From positions 47,350,544-47,414,543 of the forward strand of contig CM039505.1 in NCBI GenBank assembly GCA_022432975.1: a DNA stretch of 64,000 nucleotides, in the 5' to 3' direction. The notes under the pieces are model-generated. The model made no database searches. It was not told the DNA's origin and saw only the letters and a list, made by a program, of their open reading frames with translations. The first letter of the stretch is position 1. The number at the start of each line of letters is the position of its first letter. The translations under genes were made by a program, and so were the position numbers. Of the stretch, positions 55,849 to 64,000 are shown piece by piece. Source of the DNA: Begonia masoniana (lineage: Eukaryota; Streptophyta; Magnoliopsida; Cucurbitales; Begoniaceae).

Positions 55849-57063
55849 TGAAAGATTAAAGATTAGTTATGCGATGTCACACAGGGTGTTACGTGTGACA
55901 CCGATAATTAATGCAATGATGGACAATATAAATATGCGTAAATAAATGAGATATTAGGTTGGTAACGCAGTTCGGCAATCAGCCTACGTCTGCAGGGCCA
56001 CGCCCAGAAATAAAAACATTTCACGAGTTACTAAAGTTATAAGACAATCAGACTTATACAAATAAAGACTCCCTCTTATCTTTGTCGCTGCCTCTTCCTA
56101 ACTTCCCCAATAAAGCTGTTTTTGCAAGCTCCCCTCGACTTAAGATCGACCTCTCCCGAGATCTAGAAAAACAACAAGATCCCCTTGTTGTTGATGACTC
56201 CTCCCAGAATCTGTGTTATGGCAAAATTCCCTTGCCCACGATCAAGAACGACAAGCTCCCCTTGTCAATAAACAGAACTTCTCCCGAGTTCGAATGCAAC
56301 CTCCTCCCGAGACTGAGCTTTAATGAAGAATAAGAAGATTGCCTCCTACAACACCGTCTGTAACACCAGGGCGTTGTCTTCAGACGCAATAACATAACAC
56401 ACTCCAATAATCAATGAAATCCATAGAATAAGAAGAGTGTGTATTACAATCACAAATCCGTACACAGAAGTGTAGGGAGTGAAAGAAAACGACGACTTGC
56501 AAAAACGAAGAAAGCTTTTTCGTGAATAACCAAAAATCTATTAGTCGTTTCCACAAAAACGAACCTTTAAATATCATTGGTAACTCTCATATCTTCGATT
56601 TAATTCAGTTACCAAATCAGAATTAATGTCACAAGGAATAAGAAAATCAAATCTTAACAAATCGGTTGAGTGACACCACGTGTGATAGTTTACGAAAGTT
56701 CCTTCAACAACTTGGATATAGATCCAAAAACTTAGAAAAACATCCCATTATTCATGTGATCTCGAAGTCTAACATTATGCACCGAATCTTTATCAAATCG
56801 GCTTGCCAAAACAAAGTTTACCAAAAAACAAGTGCCTTTAGATTTTTCAACGACTTTCCTAATATTTATGTTTCCTTATGTTTCTCTTTCACAAAATCTT
56901 TATGATCTTCAATATGTATCCATCAATAATCTGAATATAATATTTCTTGATTGCCAATAAATAAATTATCACTTTGGAAAATAGTGGAATAAAATATTAT
57001 CTCCAAAAATATAATTTGCCAAAAAATCAATGCCAACATAATTGCAATATATTTGCATTTACA
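55849..57063 (-). mobile_element. Sirevirus 5' LTR
   Basis: 1215 bp; on the minus strand it starts TGTAAATGCAAATATATT and ends ..CATAACTAATCTTTAATCTTTCA. It contains the motif pair agtgacaccacgtgtgata (56669-56687) and gtgttacgtgtgacacc near its 3' end. Flank agaac (57064-57068) pairs with aaaac at 23299. Confidence 0.88.
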
Positions 57064-57144
57064 AGAACAAACAACAAGAAACAAAAGACACAGAAAAACA
57101 TGAAACAAACAAACCAGAGAGCTGCCAATGGCTCTAATACCACT
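57064..57144 (-). mobile_element. Element B leader fragment with primer-binding site
   Basis: The 81 bases between the Sirevirus and Element B's 5' LTR. On the minus strand tggtattagagcc (57142-57130) is a tRNA-Met-type PBS with one change. The Sirevirus therefore landed less than 90 bases into Element B's body. Confidence 0.8.
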
Positions 57145-58690
57145 TAATGCGATCTGGGACCTATGACAGACGCATGCAGAAGACTAAACGTGATTACACT
57201 AAAATTGTGTTCAAAGGAACACTCCCAAATACAACAGAGGCATAACAATACAACAATGAACGAAAAACAGAGAACGAAAGCAACAGAATGTGCAATTCCA
57301 AGCATGGGAATTCTGAAGCTAACAACACGTAAAGTAAACACAGAGAGGAACGAAAAACATGTTGCAATAAACACAAGCAATGCTATCGGTCAACAATTTC
57401 GAAGAGTCTCCCAAAAAAGAGCAAATTTATGTAAAAACAAAAAACAAAATATGGCAGTGGGTGAAGTGATTTACTGATTGGGTACGATCGAAACAATCAG
57501 AATTACGTCAGAAGAACGTCATTTGGATTGGAGAGGTCCTTGCCGACCAATAGTCGACAGATTTGCGCTACGTCAAAAAACTACCTCGCGTACGAAGCAA
57601 TTCCAGCACAGGACAAAAAGTCCCTTTCAACTTGCTGCTACTCCCTCAGAAACGGCCGACAGAATGAATGGAAGATGATGAGGGAATGAAGAAACTCAAG
57701 ACTGATCGAGAAACTATCTTATGTTCTGCTTTTCAGTACATGTCTTCTCATGGAAAGACAACAGCTTTGGGGTCGATTTTCTACCTATTCAACCTTTTAA
57801 ACTCTCAAAGAGAGAAGTGAGGAAGGCAATAAGAACTGACTCAAGCAACTGTGAGCTTGTAAGCAGTTTTTGATGATCAACATCGGGGGCTAAGCACCGG
57901 CGACGTTCACCGAGAACCAACGGAGAAAACTCCAAAAATCAAGACAATTCTTCATTGATTTTCAAATATTCCATGTTCAAAAACTGATTACAAAATGCTT
58001 CAAAAACGATTTAAAAAGAAACAAGGGTGATCGGAGGTGAAAACCAGAAAGGAAATAAAAATTTGTCTGTTGAACAAAATTGTCATTGGAGCGTCGACGC
58101 TCTCGGCCACGTAGGCACACAATCAGCGTTTCTAGGCACGTAATCAATGCTTCTGTGCGCGCTGGTCTTCGTCCTTCTTCGCTCATGCCAATCTTCAGCT
58201 TCTGCTTTTCTGGCGCACATCGTGCTGTCATGGACTGCTTCTACTTTGGTGCGCTGCTTTCTCCCTTTTGATGCACCTTTCTCTTTTTCGTGAAATGTAT
58301 TTCCCTTTCAATAAAATTCCCCTATATGAGCCCATGTTTTTCCACATTTACACATTTTGCCCAACAAACATCTTCCTTTGCTCATGCCAGTTTGTGTACT
58401 TAAAAACCCAATCTTCTAAAGAACCCAAGCTTTAAAGAGGTCCTTTTCTGTAAAATTCACAAACTCGTTAGTTGAAATATCGCTAAAAATACTTACCTTG
58501 GTTTGTGATCGTCTGATAGGAGCCCGTAGAATTCATCCTCTTCAAGTGATTAAGGATTTGTCCACAAATCTAGAGGTTGGCATTGTTGATGTTGCCTCCG
58601 TCATATGATTTTTGTACTAAACATAAACTTGAAAATACATTAGATTTAATCCATTCTGCATTTAGTGAGGGGTAGATCCGTGGCATATTA
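57145..58690 (-). mobile_element. Element B 5' LTR (right copy)
   Basis: Matches 19625-21152. Terminal CA/TG dinucleotides have decayed to TA (TAATGCG start, GGCATATTA end), consistent with C-to-T mutation. Clearly more diverged from its partner than the LTR pairs of Elements D and E by eye. It lacks a short stretch near 58529 and has a small addition near 58230. Confidence 0.85.
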
Positions 58691-60306
58691 GAAAGGTGTC
58701 AAGTATTTATGGACTGAAGAGTGCGAACAAAACTTTCAAGAGTTAAAGAAGTGTTAGATCTCGGCACCCATACTTACTATACCATCTGGATCAGGAAAAT
58801 ATATGGTGTACAGTGATGCTTCAAAGTGTGGACTGAGATGTGTTCTCATGCAAGAAAAAAAAGTTGTAGCTTATGTCTTGAGACAATTGAAAGATCACAA
58901 GAAGAACTACCACACTCATGACTTGGAGCTTGCAGTGGTGGTTCATGCACTAAAAATTTTGAGGCACTATTTTTATGGAGAGAGATGCAAAATTTATATT
59001 GATCATAAAAGTCTCAAGTATTTTCTAACTCAAAATGATTTAAATATGAGACAAGGCAAATGGTTGGAATTAGTAAAGAACTATGATTGCGAGATTATTT
59101 ACCATCCTAACAAAGCTAATGTTGTAGTTGATGCATTGAGTAGAAGAGCATTGTCGCAAGTTTCATCGTTGCGGCAGATTTCAAGAAAGTTAACTAATGA
59201 GACGCAAAAATCTAATATCGAAATTGTATCATTTGGATTATTGGAAAGATTGTATGTTGACTGCTATGACACTTCAGCCAAGTTTGCTTGAGCGAATAAA
59301 GAATAAACAACATGGCAATACATTTATTTGCAAAGTGAAAGATGAATTTGAGGCTAGAAAAGTATCTAAATTCTTATATTAGATGATGAGATTATTCAGT
59401 TAAAAAATAGATGGTGTATACCAGATGATGTGGAATTAAAGAGAGTTATATTGGAGGAGGCACACTCAACCCCCTACTCAGTACATCCTGGTTCAACATA
59501 AATGTATCGAGATTTGATGTAGAATTATTGGTTGCGATGATTGAAAGTGGATGTAGCTAAATTTGTTGAAAAATGTCTCACTTGTCAACAAGTCAAAGCA
59601 GAGCACCAACGACTTTTTGGTACATTGCAACCACTCATGGTATCTTAGTGAAAGTAGGAGCATATCACTATTAGATTTTGTGGTGGGACTTCCTCAGACA
59701 GTTAAGGATCACTAATCTATTTGGGTTATAGTTGATCAACTTACCAAATCGGTACATTTTCTTCTAGTAAGTACTACTTATAGTATGGATGGGTATGTTC
59801 AGCTATATGTTCAAGAGATTGTTAGACTTCATGATACGCCAATTTCTATTGTATCTGATCGAGATACAGGTTTTACCTTTAAATTTTGGAAGAATATGCA
59901 GAAAGCTATGGGTACTTAGTCAAACTTCAGTACAACTTTTCACCCACAGACAGATGGACAATCGGAAAAGACAATTCAATCTGTAGAGGATATGCTACGG
60001 GCTTGTGTTATTGATTTTCAAGGGAATTAGAGTAAAAACATGCCACTGGTGGAGTTCGCTTACAACAACAGTTATCAAGATTCGATTGGAATGACACCTT
60101 ATGAAGCTTTATATGGCAGAAAGTGCAGATCTCTTATGCATTGGGATGAAGTGGGTGAAGGAATATTTGTTGGGCCAAATATTTTGAGGCAGACTGCTGA
60201 GATTGTTGTGTTAACATGAAAAAGAATTCTTACGGCCTAAAGTAGATAGAAAAGTTATGTTGATCGGAGAAGAAGAAAGTTGGAGTTTGCTGTAGTGGAT
60301 AAAGTG
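58691..60306 (+). pseudogene. Element A RNase H and integrase, 3' part
   Basis: Continuation of Element A pol after Element B. It begins with gaaag ggtgtcaagtatttatgg, matching the KGVKYLWTEEC segment cut at 19624. 58803-59291 is RNase H ([55 protein letters not shown]). From 59380 on comes integrase with many stops ([60 protein letters not shown]). It ends at DKV-stop near 60307, where the C-terminus is deleted up to the LTR. Confidence 0.85.
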
Positions 60307-60584
60307 TGATGACCCGGATATGTACGTATGAGTACGTATAATAAAGTTTTATGGATGGTTTTAATTCGACATTTATTTCAATTTTGACCAAATCTATTTA
60401 ATGATTGAACATTGTTGAAAGTTTCTGCGTATTTAATGTTTTTATTCAAGTTTTTTTAAAATTTTAGAAATTATGGTATCACGCTCGAAATTAAATTTGA
60501 TTTGTAAAATTAAATTAGGAAAAACAATTTAAGATTTTTAAATTAGGGTTTTAAAATTGAGAAATTAGAATTTGGGGCGTTATA
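60307..60584 (+). mobile_element. Element A 3' LTR, strongly shortened
   Basis: 60341-60584 matches the end of the 5' LTR (13769-13831 plus 16363-16552), finishing gggcgttata, with TA for CA. The 34 bases before it (tgatgacccggatatgtacg...) are not seen in the 5' LTR. They may be the true LTR start or filler at a deletion that removed the integrase tail, polypurine tract and most of U3/R. Confidence 0.65.
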
Positions 60585-60589
60585 TTGAC

Positions 60590-60815
60590 AACTAAAAAAT
60601 GTTCTATTTGTCAAAAAAATAATTTAAGGTTTAATTTTAAATTATTTCAAATGTTAAAATCTAATAATTTACCTTACTAGTTTACACATGAATTTCATAT
60701 TATTAAATAAGGTAATTACCAATTTGAACTCCAAAGTATGTGGTTAATTTGAAAAATCCTCTAAACTAAAAATCCTAACAACTATCCAAAAGTAACAAAT
60801 CAAACCCTGGTGGGG
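60590..60815. other. AT-rich spacer
   Basis: No coding or element motif. It ends where the GC-rich tandem array begins. Probably the outer edge of the PTP repeat, or old flanking DNA of Element A. Confidence 0.4.
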
Positions 60816-60819
60816 GCCG

Positions 60820-61430
60820 ATCACCCCCCGTTCTCAATTTAAACCGAGAACGGGGGCTGATCACCCCCTGTTCTGTCCAGTGCTTATATGGCACTGGACA
60901 GTATTGGGTCGGGGGGTCGATGTGGGGGTAATGACTCCATGTTCAACGTGCACCGCAAGTGATTTGAGAACAAGGGATCTTCACCTTGGAACGGCCCCCG
61001 GTTCCTTGCACACCAATTTTAGGGGTGCTCGAGAACCAGGTCCCCTTCTCGGACGGCCCCTTGTTCCCTGCCTCTCCCATTTAAGGGGTTCTCGGGAATG
61101 GGGGGTTTCCACCCCGGAATGACCTCTGTTTCCTGACTCCCCATTTTAGAGGGTGGTCAGAAAAGGGAGGTCACTGCTCCAGATCGAAGCCTCATTCTCA
61201 AGCGTAATAGTTAAGAAAAAGGGGGTCATTTTGGGGAAGAGACCCCACATTCTGTGCCCTAATTTTGAGAACGGTGAGAACGGGGGGTCCCTGCCCTGAA
61301 CCGACCCTATGTTCTTAAACATTATGCTTGAGAATGGAGCCCTGATTCGGGGCGAGGAACCACTGTTCTCATCCCTAATTTTGAGAACATGGAGATGTGT
61401 CCCTGCAACAGGTTGCCGATCCCCGACAGT
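60820..61430 (+). repeat. Degenerate tandem array (about 60 bp) with GTTCTC..GAGAAC palindromes
   Basis: About ten diverged units beginning near 60834, 60870, 60943, 61001, 61063, 61127, 61193, 61250, 61310 and 61367. Consensus pattern: gttctc, some bases, ccctaattttgagaac, then a G-rich/C-rich tail (ggggg.tc..ccc..gaccccc). Clearest folds are gttctcaatttaaaccgagaac (60834) and gttctcatccctaattttgagaac (61365). It ends about 80 bases before the PTP start codon. The GC content contrasts sharply with neighbours. Confidence 0.7.
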
Positions 61431-61511
61431 ATATAATAAATTGGCCCCTCGTTCCACCCCTACTCTTGGAAGAACCAATTTTCTCTCAGCCCCCAGTGAA
61501 AATCCCCTCAA

Positions 61512-62899
61512 ATGGCTCCTAAATTGACAATTAAACGAAAGGTTTCCCCGTCACAAGAAGGTATTTCACATGGTGGCCCAATCGAACATGCTAAGCCAAA
61601 TCGCTCTTTGTTGTCACAAGGAGGACTATCTCAAGGGGTTTGACAAACCGGGCACCGTCGTCACAAGGTGTTCCTGCTCAAGTGCGACAACCGCTAACCA
61701 GGTTTGTTTATATTGAATTTTGAGATCAGATGTGTCAAGAGCAGTTTGATCATGATATGTCAAATCGTTTGGTTATTCATTCCCAGATCGTCAATTTTAG
61801 GGGTTGTGAGTCATTGGAGATCAATAAGATGTTTGATAGAATCACCCTACATGGGGTGTACGGATTGAGGGGCCAATAGCTGTGATAGAATTGTTCGTTT
61901 GTTTTATGCGAACTTGACATTTACCAGGATGTCAAGATGTTTGAAAACATACATCCTCAGTACAGAGAATGTTATACCTCCAGAGACGGTTAATGAATTG
62001 CTCGGATTTGCCGGAGAAGGGATTGGGTGAGAGATACTACCATACTTCCCGAAATTGTGATTTTTCAGATCGGCCGAGGGACTAGAGTGCCTTAGAGAAA
62101 TTTATCGCAAGGTTCATGAAGCCAAGTATCCAAGGATTTGAACGTCAGAGCTCGGGTTATTCACAATCTGATAACCCACATCATTCTACCTCTGGATAGA
62201 CAAAGATCTCGTGAGCTACATGGATATCTATGTGTTGGAGAAGCTGTATAACGGGAAGATGTTCGACTTTGGCTTCATGATTTTAGGTCATATGCATGAG
62301 ATCGGTCGAACATGCAACAAGAATCTGCCGTACGACACATTGATTTAGAATATCATCGAGCGAGCTCAGATTTAGCTACCAATTGGAGAGTAGATGAGAG
62401 CACAGGGATCCAGTAATGTATTTGATATTCTTCATTTGATTCAGATGGGCCTAGTTGAAGTCGACGAGACTTGGGTGTTCAAGGAAGACCATCCTCTGCA
62501 GATGCTCTTATGGAGGAAGCCATAGCGCGCCGTTGTACCTCCACACGGTTAGTAGCTGGGACATGATTGAGTAGAGACTCGAGTTCCTCGTAGGCAGAGT
62601 CGATGAGCTCACCGTGACACACAGAGAGCTAGCTGAGTCCCACATAGAGTTGAGAAAAACCCTGATGGATTGGGTAGAGCGAGATGATGACGATGTCCCA
62701 CCGTAGTTTAGTTTATGTTTTGTATTTCGTTTTATGTACTTTACTTTATGTTTGTAACTTTAGGTTTTGTTTGTAACTTTAGTTTATGTTTGTACTTTAC
62801 TTTATGGTTGTACTTTAGTTTATCGATCTGACTTTGGGTTATACAATTGTGATTTGAATATGCAGGAATTGTTTGAAACTAGCTATGAGGGAGTCATAA
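61512..62899 (+). pseudogene. Putative plant transposon protein (env-like ORF family), copy 2
   Basis: Starts at ATG 61512 (MAPKLTIKRKVSPSQEG). Conserved pieces in shifting frames: IVRLFYANLTFTRMS, IPPETVNELLGFAGEG (about 61885-62030), YMDIYVLEKLYNGKMFDF and ILGHMHEIGRTCNKNLPYDTLI (about 62215-62345), LIQMGLVEVDETWV, and an acidic DDDDVPP end at 62703. A candidate GT-AG intron (62703-62865) leads to a final exon reading NCLKLAMRES-stop at 62899, matching copy 1. Many internal stops make it non-functional. Same orientation relative to its palindromic array as copy 1. Confidence 0.7.
62710..62825 (+). repeat. Short tandem TTTATGTTTGTAACTTTA repeats
   Basis: Five or so imperfect units of tttatg(t/g)ttgta(a)ctttag, within the candidate 3' intron of PTP copy 2. 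Copy 1 has fewer, which explains part of the length difference between introns. Confidence 0.65.
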
Positions 62900-62996
62900 A
62901 ATAAAGGAAACTCTGCCTAAATTTACAACTTTATCTCATTATAATAAATAGATTAATTACACGTTATAATAAATACATAGATTATAGTCCTAATAG

Positions 62997-64000
62997 TGTA
63001 ACACTCGGTTTCATTGAGCCAACTTACTTTGTTAACTAGTAGTGAATGTTTTATAGATGAAATTGGGAGAAATTAGTGATTAGGCTAATGAGTGACTAGG
63101 CGAGGGCATAATGGTAAATTGAGATATAAAGTGGATAACCTATTTAAGGGAAGAGGTTCTGCGTTTAATGCACAGTAGCCGCCACCCTATTTCCATTTCC
63201 CTTCGTTTGATTTTCAGCTCAGCTCAGCAGACTTCCTTCCGGCATTTTCCTCTCTGATTTTCTCCATTCTAGGTGAGTTTTGTTTCATTTTACTTGGTGT
63301 TTTAGTGATTAGATGACAGAGAGATTGTAGGGGAGTGTTCATGAATGCTGTGAGTGAGAGTTAGTTTCGAGTTTTGGGGTGAACCAGGAATGCTCGGCGA
63401 GCAGGACTTCCAACTAGTTTCCCTAAGATTTCTAAATAGTTTAGAATGAAATTTAGTAATGCGGTGCTCTGTTTACGATTATAGATGAGCAAACTCCCGA
63501 AGTAGCTTACAACCAAACAATCTCCAGAAGACCAGATAAGTGGAGTATGCATGAGCCTTCGGGCCTACATCACAAAATAGTAGGAATTATGTATGTTTGA
63601 ATTTGTCTGTGTGGCATGCATCATATTTTGGAGAATACGAAAATGAATTTACATGTATTGGTTTGGTGAGGAATGAACAAATTGTAACAGAGAAGCTATT
63701 AAGGGAATTAATCTGCCCCTTAACTTATGAAGGGATTTATAACTTTGGGAAAATTGATCCGCTTCCCAATTGAATTTAGGATCAGATCAGCTGTTAAGGG
63801 AACTAATCCGCCCCTTAATTTATGAAGAGGATATATGACTTTGGGAAAATTGATCCAACTTCCAATGGTACCGAGGGATCAGATCAGTGAAAGAATGTAA
63901 TTGCAACTGAGATGTGAAAGTAGAAACTGCATGATTAGGATTTATGTTTCAGCATTTCCTTTTGTTATTGCTTCACTTATTTGGCATTAGGTTAATAGAT
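62997..64000 (+). mobile_element. Tekay-type LTR related to Element E, truncated by window edge
   Basis: Starts TGTAACACTCGGTTTC and parallels Element E's LTR throughout: atgaaattgggaga, gggcataatggtaa, tcgggcctacatcacaaaa, and the gttaagggaactaatccgcc tandem (63695-63880). More diverged than Element E's two LTRs are from each other, so it is a separate insertion of the same family. Whether it is solo or heads an element cannot be seen. Confidence 0.85.

Larger units (their letters stand above)
23304..57063 (-). mobile_element. Element C: Sirevirus (Ty1/copia), hosts Athila and a TRIM
   Basis: Minus-strand copia element. 5' LTR 55849-57063; PBS 55846-55835; gag 55781-53595; integrase, RT and RNase H 53588-50974; an additional env-like ORF 50395-48856; then the 3' LTR, in pieces from 48202 leftward to 23304. 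Flanks aaaac (23299-23303) and agaac (57064-57068) look like a 5-bp duplication with one change. Gag-protease-integrase-RT order, an extra downstream ORF, and long coding length identify the Sirevirus lineage. It is inserted near the PBS end of Element B. All ORFs are broken. Confidence 0.85.
19625..58690 (-). mobile_element. Element B: LARD-like non-autonomous LTR element (hosts Elements C-E)
   Basis: Two LTRs of about 1.53 kb (19625-21152 and 57145-58690) are flanked by a perfect 5-bp duplication gaaag (19620-19624, 58691-58695). A tRNA-Met-type PBS next to the right LTR shows minus orientation. After removing the Sirevirus insertion, the internal region is only 2.2 kb (57144-57064 plus 23303-21153) and has no recognisable gag or pol. 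That architecture fits a large retrotransposon derivative. It interrupts Element A pol. Confidence 0.8.

Noticed and set aside
60820..61430. CRISPR-like or satellite origin-like array
   Set aside because: Units drift strongly, have no spacers, and sit upstream of a plant transposon gene.

Overview
This is plant nuclear DNA, almost certainly from a core eudicot. It holds one intact host gene, a full-length FERONIA-type receptor kinase (5704-8385, +). Nearly everything else is transposable-element sequence: Ty3 elements of Tekay and Athila type, a Ty1 Sirevirus, non-autonomous LTR elements and a hAT-type DNA element. All the element genes I examined are broken by frameshifts or stops. I saw no bacterial, organellar, rRNA, tRNA-gene or CRISPR signal. 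All comparisons were made by eye; family names come from recognised motifs, not searches.

Layout. 1-1512: minus-strand Tekay-like LTR running off the left edge. 1956-2439: long fold-back repeat. 2539-3993 (-): decayed gene for a 'putative plant transposon protein' (PTP, env-like ORF family). 4300-4580: palindromic repeats. 4760-8640: the FERONIA gene with TATA-like stretch, long CT-rich leader with a probable leader intron, single coding exon and polyA signal. 10215-11382: 1.17-kb hAT-type element with a perfect 8-bp target duplication.

From about 12.2 to 60.6 kb lies one nested stack, readable from target duplications. Element A, an old Ty3 chromovirus-like element (+), has a 2.5-kb solo LTR (13832-16362, TSD tttaa) in its 5' LTR. 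Its pol gene is split by Element B, a non-autonomous LARD-like element (-, 19625-58690, TSD gaaag). B is split by Element C, a Sirevirus (-, 23304-57063, TSD aaaac/agaac). C's 3' LTR is split by Element D, an Athila element (+, 23333-46021), and also carries a complete 997-bp TRIM (46116-47112). D's gag carries a solo LTR (25715-26937, TSD agccg), and D's pol is split by Element E, a Tekay element (+, 28881-37816, TSD gtgat). Hand comparison of LTR pairs suggests E is the youngest large insertion.

60.8-62.9 kb: a second PTP gene (+) behind a roughly 60-bp degenerate palindromic tandem array. 62997-64000: the start of another Tekay-type LTR related to E.

Most notable signals: (1) the same env-like protein family occurs in four genetic contexts in 64 kb; (2) the Sirevirus carries a 12-bp-period TGTGACACC motif in its LTRs and scattered through its coding region in more than one reading frame; (3) the two standalone PTP genes share a candidate 3' intron and tiny last exon with the same phase and stop; (4) a TGACGTCA array lies in a solo LTR; (5) a self-derived, template-switch-like insertion breaks the Athila env-like ORF.
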